DNA of 64,000 bases from Nocardioides sp. URHA0032 (GCF_000620645.1 NZ_JIAV01000019.1:1-64000), one strand, 5' to 3'; positions 1 through 7,723 are shown, numbered from the stretch's first letter. The notes: generated by a model not told the origin, from the letters alone. A program made the numbers and translations.

Positions 1-41
1 CCTCCATCCCTTGACTGTGTCAATGCCCTAGCGTCCGCCCC

Positions 42-221
42 GTGGCAGAGCGCCTGATGGGCATCAGCGAAATCGCCGAGCTCCTTGGCGTGAGCCGTCA
101 GCGCGCCCACCAGTTGGCCGCGTCCCACGGCTTTCCCGAGCCCGTGGCGCGACTCGCACAGGGTCCGGTGTGGGAGACGGCGGAAGTCGAGAAGTGGGCC
201 AGGGAGACCGGCCGCCTCTAG
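42..221 (+). CDS. Small helix-turn-helix DNA-binding protein (AlpA/excisionase-like)
   Basis: A 59-residue frame starts at GTG 42 and ends at TAG 219-221. The N-terminal half reads like a MerR/AlpA-type helix-turn-helix (ISEIAELLGVSRQRAHQLA), followed by a conserved wing-like stretch with FPEPVARLAQGPVW and EVEKWARETGRL. This pattern is typical of short actinobacterial proteins annotated as DNA-binding protein or helix-turn-helix transcriptional regulator; the target is unknown. An in-frame ATG at 57 (MGISEIAEL) is an equally possible start. No convincing ribosome-binding site is visible, and the gene lies near the window edge, so its upstream context is mostly missing. It faces a repeat-rich gap on its right. 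Confidence 0.7.
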   Translation: MAERLMGISEIAELLGVSRQRAHQLAASHGFPEPVARLAQGPVWETAEVEKWARETGRL

Positions 222-337
222 TCCGCAGACAGTCCGCAAGACGTCCGAGAACCGCCAACGGTCCCCAACGCATCTGGGCTGGTCAGGGCACAACAGCCAC
301 CGGTTGCCAACGGTTGCCACTGAGCGGGACCTACAAG

Positions 338-380
338 GAGACCAAGAAGGCTTGAGCTTCGCTCAAGCCTTCTTGGTCTC
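338..380. repeat. Perfect 20-bp inverted repeat with a 3-nt loop
   Basis: The left arm 338-357 begins GAGACCAAGA. The right arm 361-380 is its exact reverse complement, with loop TTC (358-360). As RNA this would form a very stable 20-bp hairpin. It could act as a terminator for the small upstream gene, or be one copy of a dispersed palindromic element, because the sequence just after it (GAGCGAAGCGAAGTCTCGAC, 391-410) is of the kind that recurs next to such palindromes in actinobacteria. There is no U-tract. Confidence 0.85.
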
Positions 381-421
381 AAGCGCGACTGAGCGAAGCG
401 AAGTCTCGACCGTCGACGGTG

Positions 422-545
422 ACCACAGCGGACGTGGAAGGAAGGCCTGAGCCTGCGAAGGCCTTCCGCTCCCGAGGCTCGACCGGGCGGAGCCAAGTCG
501 CGACCGCCCACCGTCACCACAGCGGACGGTCCCGAGGCTCGACCG
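422..545. repeat. Paired direct repeats (13 bp and 16 bp)
   Basis: ACCACAGCGGACG occurs at 422-434 and 516-528. TCCCGAGGCTCGACCG occurs at 470-485 and 530-545. Between them a hairpin with 9-bp arms (440-448 and 459-467) is present. The repeats are interleaved, which suggests partial duplication of a small palindromic module. Confidence 0.75.
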
Positions 546-596
546 CTGGTGACTCAGCCAGAGCTCCGTCACCGCGAGCTCCAGGACACCCCTCTA

Positions 597-622
597 GTTA
601 GCGGGGACCGCGCCCCGGGTAC
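597..622 (+). promoter_or_regulatory. SigF/SigB-type promoter upstream of the rsbW-sigF operon
   Basis: GTTA at 597-600, a 16-nt spacer, then GGGTAC at 617-622 matches the actinobacterial SigF/SigB consensus (GTTT-N14-16-GGGTA). It lies 83 bp before the anti-sigma start, which fits the autoregulated usfX-sigF promoter known in mycobacteria. The promoter sits inside a long hairpin (600-646). Confidence 0.65.
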
Positions 623-646
623 GACACCCGGGGGACGGTCCCCGCT
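600..646. repeat. Long imperfect hairpin over the SigF-type promoter
   Basis: Outer arms AGCGGGGACCG (600-610) and CGGTCCCCGCT (636-646) are perfect complements. Inner arms CCCGGGT (614-620) and ACCCGGG (626-632) continue the stem around a 5-nt loop. The inner left arm contains most of the GGGTAC -10 element, so a DNA cruciform or a DNA-binding dimer here would affect the promoter. Confidence 0.7.
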
Positions 647-704
647 ACTCTTCGCGGCAGGGGCTCGGCCCTCCCACCCCACGACCACAGGCCCGGAGGG
701 CGAC

Positions 705-1133
705 ATGGCTTCGATCGGCGCAAGGACCGCGACGACCGGGCAGGCGGGCCGACGGGCCGACGTCGAGCTGCGACTGCCCGCGGACAGTGCGTTCGCGTCC
801 GTGCTCCGGACCACCACGGCCGGGCTCGCGGCCCGGCTGGACTTCCCGATCGACGACATCGAGGACCTGCGGATCGCCGTCGGCGAGGCGAGCGCGATGG
901 TGCTCCCGCAGGCCGGGATCGGCTCGGACCTCACCTGCCGCTTCTACATGGCACCCGGCGAGCTCACGGTGAGCATCGCGGTGGGCGCCGACGGTCCCGT
1001 CTCGCCCGACTACGACAGCTTCGCGTGGCAGGTGCTCACCACCCTCGCCTCGCACGCGACCGCCCACAACGAGGGCGACACGTTCGTCATCACGCTCACC
1101 ATGGAGTCGGGCCACCCCGAGATCGGGTCGTGA
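705..1133 (+). CDS. rsbW: Anti-sigma factor, UsfX/RsbW-like
   Basis: A 142-residue protein starting at ATG 705 behind GGAGGG (695-700). It resembles mycobacterial UsfX, the anti-sigma factor that binds and inhibits SigF, with the segment DIEDLRIAVGEA (about 52-63) and a C-terminal FAWQVLTTLA. The fold is the GHKL/HATPase fold of RsbW kinases. The usual N-box asparagine after the glutamate is not seen (EASAMVL) and a clear DxGxG box is missing, so kinase activity is doubtful; UsfX is also divergent here. The stop overlaps the sigF start (TGATG), so the two are translated together. Partner-switching antagonists are not next to it, though a SpoIIE-type phosphatase lies at 17228. Confidence 0.85.
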   Translation: MASIGARTATTGQAGRRADVELRLPADSAFASVLRTTTAGLAARLDFPIDDIEDLRIAVGEASAMVLPQAGIGSDLTCRFYMAPGELTVSIAVGADGPVSPDYDSFAWQVLTTLASHATAHNEGDTFVITLTMESGHPEIGS

Positions 1134-1945
1134 TGACAACGCCCGCCGGCTCGGTCGCCCCGGACCCCGATGCGACGACGGGTGTGGAGGTCACCCGGAG
1201 GCGCAGCGCGGAGCTGTTCCTGGTCTTCCGGGACGAGGACGCCTCCCCGGCGACCCGGGACGCCGCGCGCGACGCGCTGGTGCACCTGCACCTGCCGTTG
1301 GTCGAGCACTGTGCCCGCCGGTTCCGCAACCGCGGCGAGCCGCTGGAGGACCTGGTCCAGGTCGGGACGATCGGGCTGATCAAGTCCATCGACCGCTTCG
1401 ACTCCGACCGGGGCGTGGAGTTCTCGACGTACGCGACCCCGACGATCATCGGTGAGATCAAGCGGTACTTCCGCGACAAGGGCTGGGCGATCCGGGTGCC
1501 CCGCCGGCTCCAGGAGCTGCGCATGCAGATCGGCGCCGCCACCGCCGAGCTCACCCAGAGCCTGGGCCGGTCCCCGACACCGCGCGAGCTCGCGGAGGCG
1601 ATCGGCTGCACGGTCGAGGAGATCGTCGAGGGCATCGAGTCGAGCAACGCCTACTCGACCCTCTCACTGGACGCCAGCGACGACAGCGACGACGGCGCCG
1701 CGACCATGCTCGACGCGATCGGCGTCGACGACGAGGGCCTCGAGCACGTCGAGATCCGCGAGTCGATCAAGCCGCTGCTGGACCGGCTCGAGCCGCGGGA
1801 GAAGAAGATTCTCCTGCTCCGGTTCTTCAGGAACATGACGCAGTCGCAGATCGCCGACGAGATCGGCGTCTCCCAGATGCACGTGTCCCGGCTGTTGAAC
1901 CGCACGCTGGAGCAGCTGCGGACCTCCCTGGAGGAGTCGAGCTAG
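1133..1945 (+). CDS. sigF: RNA polymerase sigma factor SigF (SigB/F/G family)
   Basis: A 270-residue group 3 sigma factor for general stress response. Region 2 lies around residues 45-115 (LVEHCARRFRNRGEPLEDLV, then FDSDRGVEFSTYATPTI), region 3 around 120-190 (VPRRLQELR), and region 4 at the C-terminus with the helix-turn-helix MTQSQIADEIGVSQMHVSRL. ATG 1133 overlaps the stop of the anti-sigma gene, typical of a sigma/anti-sigma pair; GTG 1130 is an alternative start. The SigF-type promoter at 597-622 suggests positive autoregulation. Its stop codon overlaps the convergent gene at 1942 by three bases. Confidence 0.93.
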   Translation: MTTPAGSVAPDPDATTGVEVTRRRSAELFLVFRDEDASPATRDAARDALVHLHLPLVEHCARRFRNRGEPLEDLVQVGTIGLIKSIDRFDSDRGVEFSTYATPTIIGEIKRYFRDKGWAIRVPRRLQELRMQIGAATAELTQSLGRSPTPRELAEAIGCTVEEIVEGIESSNAYSTLSLDASDDSDDGAATMLDAIGVDDEGLEHVEIRESIKPLLDRLEPREKKILLLRFFRNMTQSQIADEIGVSQMHVSRLLNRTLEQLRTSLEESS

Positions 1946-2328
1946 TCCTCGCTGTCGGCGAGCGCGTCGATGCTGCTGGGGAGCAGCAGCCCGACGAGCA
2001 CGATGACGGCCACGACGGCCATCGCGCCCGCGGCCACCGTGGTGTCACCACCCCGGAAGCTCCAGGCCACGCCGAGCTGGATCAGCTGGGCCAGCACGAT
2101 CGGGCTCCGGGCCCAGGAGCGCCCGTGGGTGATCGCCCACGCGGCCGCCAGCAGCAGCCCGCCGTACGCCGCGAAGAACACCGCGGTGGTCAGCGCGACC
2201 GCGGCCCGGTCCGAGGAGATGCTGGCCAGCTCCAGCACGGCGTACCCGACCAGGAACAGGCCCTCGATCGCCACCAGGGAGGCCGCGACGACGAGCGGTG
2301 CCGGGTTGGGGGCGCTGCGTAGACTCAC
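1942..2328 (-). CDS. Hypothetical four-helix membrane protein
   Basis: A 128-residue protein with four likely membrane helices at about 11-33, 43-66, 75-91 and 97-116, short loops and an acidic C-terminus (DALADSED). It resembles the small integral membrane proteins common in actinobacteria, but no specific function can be read. It converges with sigF and overlaps its stop. It diverges from whiB1 across the 2329-2545 gap, so both promoters must lie there. Confidence 0.75.
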   Translation of the reverse strand: MSLRSAPNPAPLVVAASLVAIEGLFLVGYAVLELASISSDRAAVALTTAVFFAAYGGLLLAAAWAITHGRSWARSPIVLAQLIQLGVAWSFRGGDTTVAAGAMAVVAVIVLVGLLLPSSIDALADSED

Positions 2329-2448
2329 ACCCGGAGCCTAGAAGAACCCTGTTCCGCCCCGGAAACACGGGCGTGACGGCTGTGACGAAACGAACCACCC
2401 GCAGGGGTTGTTTAACGGTCCAACACTTGCCAGTCTTGTGGGTGCGCT

Positions 2449-2464
2449 CGTGAATGCGTTCACT
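2449..2464 (+). promoter_or_regulatory. Candidate CRP (cAMP receptor protein) site upstream of whiB1
   Basis: CGTGA (2449-2453), six bases, TCACT (2460-2464) matches the core GTGA-N6-TCAC of the CRP consensus. It lies 82 bp before the whiB1 start. In M. tuberculosis whiB1 is a known CRP (Rv3676) target, so the match is in the expected place. The transcription start is not known here. Confidence 0.5.
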
Positions 2465-2545
2465 TCGCCGTGCCCCGAGGGCACCCGCAGGTCTTGTCCG
2501 CTCCTGACCTGCACGCTGAGCTTAGGAAAGAGGGATCCCCCAGCC

Positions 2546-2797
2546 ATGGATTGGCGCCACCGTTCCGCCTGCCTCGACGAGGACCCTGAGCTGTTCTTCC
2601 CGATCGGCAACACCGGTCCGGCCATCCTCCAGATCGAGGAGGCCAAGCAGGTGTGCCGACGCTGCGAGGTGCGCGAGCAGTGCCTCGCGTGGGCGCTCGA
2701 GGCCGGCCAGGATCACGGCGTGTGGGGCGGTCTGAGCGAGGACGAGCGTCGCGCGCTCAAGCGCCGCAGCGCTCGGTCCCGGGTGCGCACCGCCTGA
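2546..2797 (+). CDS. whiB1: WhiB1 iron-sulfur transcriptional regulator
   Basis: An 83-residue Wbl protein. Four cysteines bind a [4Fe-4S] cluster: C9, C37, C40 and C46 (C-x2-C-x5-C). The GVWGG turn is at 58-62 and a basic DNA-binding tail (RRALKRRSARSRVR) follows. The start MDWRH and overall length match M. tuberculosis WhiB1 and Streptomyces WblE closely. WhiB1 is an essential NO-sensitive regulator that binds region 4 of the primary sigma factor. It converges with the pdtaS kinase gene, the same neighbour as in mycobacteria. A possible CRP site lies upstream. Confidence 0.95.
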   Translation: MDWRHRSACLDEDPELFFPIGNTGPAILQIEEAKQVCRRCEVREQCLAWALEAGQDHGVWGGLSEDERRALKRRSARSRVRTA

Positions 2798-2808
2798 TCA
2801 CCGGCTGA

Positions 2809-4284
2809 TCACTCCAGGGGTACGTCGAGCGCCGCGCGGGTGCCCGTCCCTTCGGGCCGCGGACCCAGCGTCAGCTGACCGCCGAGCTCGGACTCGACGA
2901 GCGTCCGCACGATCGACAGCCCCAGGCTCGTCGACCCGTCCAGGTCGAACCCCTCGGGGAGTCCGCGGCCGTCGTCGTCAACGGTGACGTGCAGCCGGCC
3001 GACCAGCCGGCCCGCGGTGAGCACGATCTCCCCGGCGGTGTCCGGCGCGTCCGGGTCGTACCCGTGCTCGACGGCGTTCTGCAGCACCTCCGTGAGCACC
3101 ATCGCCAGGGCGGTCGCCGACTCCGACGAGAGCACGCCGAAGCTCCCCTCGCGCCGCACCCGGACCCGGCTGCCGACCGCGCTGACCTCGGTCACCATCC
3201 GCGCCAGCGGGTCCACGAGGTCGTCGAAGTCGACCTGCTCCTCGACCGCCTGGCTGAGCGTCTCGTGCACGATCGCGATCGACCCGACCCGGCGCACCGC
3301 CTCCTCCAGCGCCAGCCGCGCCGACTCGGAGTCCATCCGGCGCGCCTGGAGCCGCAGCAGCGCAGCGACGGTCTGGAGGTTGTTCTTCACCCGGTGGTGG
3401 ATCTCCCGGATCGTCGCGTCCTTGGTCACCAGCTCGCGGTCCCGGCGGCGCAGGTCGGTGACGTCGCGGACCAGCACCAGCGCGCCGATGTGGTCGCCCT
3501 GCGGCCGCAGCGGGATCGAGCGCACGATCAGCGCGACGCCCTCGGTGCCGATCTCGGTGTCCCGGTGCGCCCGGCCGCCCAGCACGGCGCTCAACGTCTC
3601 CTCGTCCGGCCGGCGCCGTGGCGGCACCAGGTCGCGCGTGGTCTCGGCCAGGGACAGCCCGGTCAGGTCGCCCGAGAGGCCCAGCCGGCGGAACACCGAC
3701 AGCGCGTTCGGGCTCGCGTAGACGACCTTGCCGGCCGCGTCCACCCGCAGGAACCCGTCGCCCACCCGCGGGGTGTCGGCGTGGTCGCTGCGCTGCCCGG
3801 CGGCCGGGAAGTACCCGTTCGCGATCATCTGCGTCAGGTCGGCCGCCGCCTGGAGGTAGGACAGCTCGAGCCGGCTCGGCGTGCGGACGCCGAGCAGGTT
3901 GGTGTTCCGGGCGACGACGGCGATCACCCGGCCGGCCCTGCGCACCGGGATCGTCTCGACCCGCACCGGCACGTCGTCGCGCCACTCGGGGTCGCCCTCG
4001 CGGACCAGCCGCCCCTGTCCGTACGCCGCGTCGATGAGCGGCCGGCGGCCCACCGGGACGAACGTGCCGATCACGTCGTCGACGTACGCCGTCGGGCCGG
4101 TCGTCGGCCGCATCTGGCCGGCCGCCCAGAAGCCCTTGCCCTCCCGGTCGGGCAGCCACAGCACCAGGTCGGCGAACGACAGGTCGGCGATGATCTGCCA
4201 GTCCGCCTGCAGCAGCTGCAGCCACGCGACGTCGTCGACGTCGAGATCCGTGTGGCTGCGCACCAGCTCGGTGAGGGACGGCAC
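2809..4284 (-). CDS. pdtaS: PdtaS-type sensor histidine kinase
   Basis: A 491-residue cytosolic histidine kinase with no membrane helix. It has a GAF-like N-terminal domain (about 1-160), a PAS-like domain (about 170-275), a HisKA_2 dimerisation domain with EIHHRVKNNLQT (about 294-305), and a HATPase domain with NAVEHGYDPD and DDDGRGLPEGF. It corresponds to M. tuberculosis PdtaS, which signals to the RNA-binding antiterminator PdtaR in response to nitric oxide, copper and other stress; no pdtaR is in the window. GTG 4284 is preferred over the upstream ATG 4374 because TACCCT (minus strand, 4292-4297) lies exactly 7 nt before it, fitting a leaderless message, and because 4374 would overlap the divergent gene. 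Confidence 0.9.
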   Translation of the reverse strand: MPSLTELVRSHTDLDVDDVAWLQLLQADWQIIADLSFADLVLWLPDREGKGFWAAGQMRPTTGPTAYVDDVIGTFVPVGRRPLIDAAYGQGRLVREGDPEWRDDVPVRVETIPVRRAGRVIAVVARNTNLLGVRTPSRLELSYLQAAADLTQMIANGYFPAAGQRSDHADTPRVGDGFLRVDAAGKVVYASPNALSVFRRLGLSGDLTGLSLAETTRDLVPPRRRPDEETLSAVLGGRAHRDTEIGTEGVALIVRSIPLRPQGDHIGALVLVRDVTDLRRRDRELVTKDATIREIHHRVKNNLQTVAALLRLQARRMDSESARLALEEAVRRVGSIAIVHETLSQAVEEQVDFDDLVDPLARMVTEVSAVGSRVRVRREGSFGVLSSESATALAMVLTEVLQNAVEHGYDPDAPDTAGEIVLTAGRLVGRLHVTVDDDGRGLPEGFDLDGSTSLGLSIVRTLVESELGGQLTLGPRPEGTGTRAALDVPLE

Positions 4285-4372
4285 GCTGGCAAGGGTAGGG
4301 GCGCCGCGGAAGGTTCCGGCATCGGGTGGACCCCCGCTGGACGTCTGGACCACCTCTGCGAAGATGGCTCCC

Positions 4373-5224
4373 ATGTCGGGGTCGTACTGGAAGCAGGTTC
4401 ACGCGACCGGCCTGGCGGTCCCGCAGGACCGGCCGCTGGACGACCTCACGGCCGAGCTGACCCGGATGCTCGGCGACCCGGACCCGGCTCTGCGCGACGG
4501 CACGGCCTACCCGACGCTGACCACGTGGGTCGACCGCGGCGTGTACGACGACCTGCTCGGCGGCCTCGGCGACGGGATGGCGATCGGTCTGCGGGTGGGG
4601 CTGGGCGAGCAGGACACCGACAGCGTGTTCCGGCGCAGCTTCTCGGCGCTCGTCCTGGGCGAGTGCATCGCCCGCGACAACCAGCGCCCGCTGCTGCCCG
4701 GCGGCAAGATCCTCGAGTGGGGCGACCGGATCGCGGCCTGGCTGCTGCGCGAACGCGACCTGCGCGCCTTCGTCCCCGGCAAGGGGTGGGCGCACGCCGT
4801 CGCGCACGGCGCGGACACGCTCGCGACCCTCGCCAACTCGCCGCACCTCGCGCAGCCCGAGCTCACCGTGCTGCTCGACGTGATCGCGGACCGGGTGCTG
4901 CTGCCCGTGGAGCGCCTGTTCACCAACGGCGAGCCGGACCGGCTGGCGTTCGCGACCATGAACGTCCTGCGCCGCAACGTGGTGCCGCTGCGCGTTCTCG
5001 AGCCGTGGATCCGCCGGCTCGCGATCGCGGCCGGCACCCGGGCGTCGTACGACGGGCGCGACCCGTACCTGCTCGGCGGCAACGCCGAGGCGTTCCTCCG
5101 GGCGCTGTACCTGCAGCTCGCGATGGGCACCCGCCCGCCCCAGGTGCGCTCCGACCTGCTGCTCGTCGTGGTCGACGCGCTGAAGGCGACGAACTCGGCG
5201 TTCCTCTCTGCTACGGGTGAGTAA
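4373..5224 (+). CDS. DUF2785 family protein
   Basis: A 283-residue soluble, mostly helical protein with the DUF2785 pattern: a central SVFRRSFSALVLGECIARDN-like segment and GKGWAHAVAHGADTL. The family has no defined biochemical role. The start could be ATG 4373 (MSGSYW) or ATG 4364 three codons upstream; neither has a strong ribosome-binding site. It is divergent from pdtaS and lies 9 bp before the TPP-enzyme gene, which seems to have its own start signals. Confidence 0.75.
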   Translation: MSGSYWKQVHATGLAVPQDRPLDDLTAELTRMLGDPDPALRDGTAYPTLTTWVDRGVYDDLLGGLGDGMAIGLRVGLGEQDTDSVFRRSFSALVLGECIARDNQRPLLPGGKILEWGDRIAAWLLRERDLRAFVPGKGWAHAVAHGADTLATLANSPHLAQPELTVLLDVIADRVLLPVERLFTNGEPDRLAFATMNVLRRNVVPLRVLEPWIRRLAIAAGTRASYDGRDPYLLGGNAEAFLRALYLQLAMGTRPPQVRSDLLLVVVDALKATNSAFLSATGE

Positions 5225-5233
5225 CATTCGGGC

Positions 5234-6871
5234 ATGCCCACGGAACTGACCGGCCACGCGGGCGAGCTCGCGGTGGCCGTCGCCCAGGCGCACGGCGTCG
5301 AGACCATGTTCACGCTGTCCGGGGCGCACGTCTTCCCGCTGTACGACGGCGCCGTGAAGTCCGCCTCCCCGCTCCGGCTCCTCGACGTGCGGCACGAGCA
5401 GACCGCGGCGTTCGCGGCGGAGGCGACCGGCAAGCTGACCCGGGTGCCCGGCCTCGCCGTGCTGACCGCCGGGCCGGGTGTCACGAACGGCCTCAGCGCG
5501 GTCGCGCAGGCCCAGTTCGCGGGCTCGCCGATGGTCGTCGTCGGCGGTCGCGCGCCGCAGGGTCGCTGGGGCACCGGCGCGCTGCAGGAGCTCGACCAGC
5601 CGCCGATCTTCGCGCCGGTCTCGAAGCTGGCGCGCACCATCCCGACCGCCGCCGACGTGGCGGACGGCATCCACGACGCGTTCCTCACCGCCGGCTCACC
5701 GCACCGCGGCCCCGTGTTCGTGGACGTGCCGATGGACGAGCTCTTCAACAGCGCCACCTGCGAGCTGCCCGACCTCACCGCTCCGCGTGGCGCCGAGCCG
5801 GACCCGGAGGCCCTCACGGAGGTCGCGGAGCTGCTGGCCGGTGCCACCCGGCCGGTGCTGATCGTCGGCACGGACGTGTGGGCCGATCGCGCCGAGGAGG
5901 CCGCGCTGCGGTTCGTCGAGAGCGCCGGCGTACCGGCGATCACCAACGGCATGGGCCGCGGCGTCGTCCCCGGCGGCCACCCGCTGCTGGTCACCAAGGC
6001 GCGGAGCCAGGCGCTCAAGGGCGCCGACCTCGTGGTCGTCGTCGGCACTCCCCTGGACTTCCGGCTCGGGTACGGCGTCTTCGGCGACGCCCAGGTCGTG
6101 CACGTCGCGGACTCCCCCGGCCAGGTGTCCGGCCACGCCCCGCTCGCGGCGTCGGTCTCCGGCGACCTGACCACGGTGTTCGACGGGCTGCTGGCCGAGC
6201 TGGAGCAGGTCGTCCGGCGGCCCGACTGGTCCGCGTGGGTCGCGGACCTGCAGGCCGGTGTCGCCGCCGGGGTCGAGCGGGACGCCGCCCTGCTCGGCGC
6301 CGAGGCCGACCCGATCCACCCGGCGCGCATCTACGGCGAGCTGGTGCCGCGGCTGGCCGACGACGCGGTCGTCATCGGCGACGGCGGCGACTTCGTCAGC
6401 TTCGCCGGCAAGTTCGTCGAGCCGAAGCGGCCCGGCGGGTGGCTCGACCCCGGCCCCTACGGCTGCCTCGGTGCCGGCCTCGGCGCGGCGATCGCCGCCC
6501 GGCTGGCGCGGCCGTCTGCCCAGGTGGTGCTGCTGCTCGGCGACGGGGCCGCGGGCTTCTCGCTCATGGACGTCGACACGCTGGTGCGACACGGCCTGCC
6601 GGTCGTGATGGTGATGGGCAACAACTCCGCCTGGGGCCTGGAGAAGGGCCCGATGCAGATGCTCTACGGGTACGACGTGATCGCCGACCTCGCCCCGCGC
6701 ACGGCGTACGACCAGGTGGTCCGCGCCCTCGGCGGCGCCGGCGAGACCGTCACCGATCCGCGGGAGGTCGGCCCCGCGATCGACCGCGCGTTCGCCTCCG
6801 GCGTGCCGTACCTGGTCAACGTGATCACGGACGTGACCGCGACCTACCCGAGGACCAGCTTCGGTGTCTGA
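5234..6871 (+). CDS. Thiamine-pyrophosphate-dependent enzyme (acetolactate synthase-like)
   Basis: A 545-residue three-domain TPP enzyme of the acetolactate synthase/benzoylformate decarboxylase superfamily. The catalytic glutamate is E55 in RHEQTAAF. The TPP/Mg motif GDG (about 436) ends with MGNN about 28 residues later. It probably performs C-C ligation or cleavage of a 2-oxo acid, but the substrate cannot be read; the absence of an ilvN neighbour argues against biosynthetic acetolactate synthase. TAACAT at 5222-5227 sits 6 nt before ATG 5234, which suggests a leaderless transcript. It overlaps the GNAT gene by 8 bp and probably forms an operon with it and the thioesterase that follows. 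Confidence 0.85.
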   Translation: MPTELTGHAGELAVAVAQAHGVETMFTLSGAHVFPLYDGAVKSASPLRLLDVRHEQTAAFAAEATGKLTRVPGLAVLTAGPGVTNGLSAVAQAQFAGSPMVVVGGRAPQGRWGTGALQELDQPPIFAPVSKLARTIPTAADVADGIHDAFLTAGSPHRGPVFVDVPMDELFNSATCELPDLTAPRGAEPDPEALTEVAELLAGATRPVLIVGTDVWADRAEEAALRFVESAGVPAITNGMGRGVVPGGHPLLVTKARSQALKGADLVVVVGTPLDFRLGYGVFGDAQVVHVADSPGQVSGHAPLAASVSGDLTTVFDGLLAELEQVVRRPDWSAWVADLQAGVAAGVERDAALLGAEADPIHPARIYGELVPRLADDAVVIGDGGDFVSFAGKFVEPKRPGGWLDPGPYGCLGAGLGAAIAARLARPSAQVVLLLGDGAAGFSLMDVDTLVRHGLPVVMVMGNNSAWGLEKGPMQMLYGYDVIADLAPRTAYDQVVRALGGAGETVTDPREVGPAIDRAFASGVPYLVNVITDVTATYPRTSFGV

Positions 6872-7352
6872 TCTCGTCGTCCGGCTGGCGCGCCCCGAGG
6901 ACCTCGCGGCGGCGGGCGAGGTGACCGTCGCGGCGTACGCCGAGTTCACCGAGGGCCCCGACGACCACTACATCGCCCTGCTGCGGGATGCGGCGAAGCG
7001 CGACCGCGAGGCCGAGCTGTGGGTCGCCGAGCGCGACGGCGACGTGCTGGGGACCGTGACGATCGCGCTGCCCGGGTCGCCGTGGCGCGAGATCGGCGCC
7101 GAGGACGAGGGCGAGTTCCGGATGCTCGCGGTGTCGCCGACCGCGCGCCGGCAGGGTGTCGGCGAGGTGCTGACCCGGCTGGTGATGGAGCGGTTCCGCG
7201 AGCTGGGCTTCCGCGGGGTGGTGCTGTCCAGCCTCGCCGAGATGACCTCCGCGCACCGGGTCTACGAGCGGCACGGCTTCCGGCGCGCGCCCGATCGGGA
7301 CTGGTCACCGATGCCGGGCGTGGACCTGATCGCGTTCGTGGCCGACCTCTGA
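6864..7352 (+). CDS. GNAT family N-acetyltransferase
   Basis: A 162-residue single-domain GNAT protein. The acetyl-CoA loop is visible as RRQGVGEVLTRL (about 95-106), preceded by the beta-strand FRMLAVSP and followed by MTSAHRVYERHGF, the usual C-terminal motif. The acceptor is unknown. GTG 6864 overlaps the TPP-enzyme stop by 8 bp, and the stop overlaps the next gene as TGATG, so the three genes are translationally coupled. Confidence 0.88.
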   Translation: MSDLVVRLARPEDLAAAGEVTVAAYAEFTEGPDDHYIALLRDAAKRDREAELWVAERDGDVLGTVTIALPGSPWREIGAEDEGEFRMLAVSPTARRQGVGEVLTRLVMERFRELGFRGVVLSSLAEMTSAHRVYERHGFRRAPDRDWSPMPGVDLIAFVADL

Positions 7353-7723
7353 TGGACGCCACGCTCAGCTTCACCGTCACCGACGCGGACACCGCCGCCG
7401 CCGTCGGCTCCGGCAGCCTCCCCGTCCTCGGCACGCCCCGGCTGCTCGCCTGGTGCGAGGCCGCGACCTGCGCGGCGATCGACCCGACGCTCGCCCCGGG
7501 CGAGACCAGCGTCGGCACCCGCGTCGAGCTGGAGCACCTGGGCGCGAGCGCGGTCGGCCAGCGGGTCGAGGTGAGCGCGTCCGCGTCGTACGTCGACGGT
7601 CGGCTGCACCGCTTCACCGTCGCCGCGCGCCACGTCGGAGGCTCCGCGGTCGGCAAGGTCGTGGGCACCGGCGAGATCACCCGCGTCGTCGTCGACGCGG
7701 AGCGGTTCCTGGGCCGGCTCTGA
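7352..7723 (+). CDS. Hotdog-fold thioesterase, FlK-like
   Basis: A 123-residue hotdog-fold protein. T28 (in GTPRLL), E36 (WCEAA) and H62 (LEHLG) reproduce the exact spacing (8 and 26 residues) of the Thr42/Glu50/His76 catalytic residues of fluoroacetyl-CoA thioesterase FlK. It probably hydrolyses a small acyl-CoA. A fluorinated substrate is not implied, since many actinobacteria carry such homologues. It is the last gene of the TPP enzyme-GNAT-thioesterase set, which hints at one small metabolic module using a 2-oxo acid and acyl-CoA. Confidence 0.82.
   Translation: MDATLSFTVTDADTAAAVGSGSLPVLGTPRLLAWCEAATCAAIDPTLAPGETSVGTRVELEHLGASAVGQRVEVSASASYVDGRLHRFTVAARHVGGSAVGKVVGTGEITRVVVDAERFLGRL

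Larger units (their letters stand above)
222..704. other. Non-coding, repeat-rich intergenic region
   Basis: No credible gene is seen between the small HTH gene and the anti-sigma gene. The stretch holds a tandem CGGTTGCCA (301-309 and 311-319), a 43-nt near-perfect palindrome (338-380), a 12-bp palindrome (409-420), a 9-bp-arm hairpin (440-448 with 459-467), direct repeats (see 422-545), and a second long hairpin (600-646) that overlaps a SigF-type promoter. It looks like a palindromic interspersed element followed by the sigF promoter region. Confidence 0.7.

Noticed and set aside
338..380. Insertion sequence or CRISPR repeat
   Set aside because: No transposase gene, target duplication or regularly spaced repeats are seen; it is a single palindrome.
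222..704. tRNA or structured ncRNA in the gap
   Set aside because: No cloverleaf, TTC loop or CCA end could be found, only hairpins and direct repeats.
4284..4374. ATG 4374 as the pdtaS start
   Set aside because: It would overlap the divergent DUF2785 gene and adds 30 residues without family similarity; GTG 4284 has a correctly placed -10 hexamer.
2978..5674. Very long open frames on both strands (over 700 codons) across the kinase and DUF2785 genes
   Set aside because: They are Arg/Gly/Ala-rich shadows of the two real genes in other frames, with no family motifs; high-GC DNA produces such frames.
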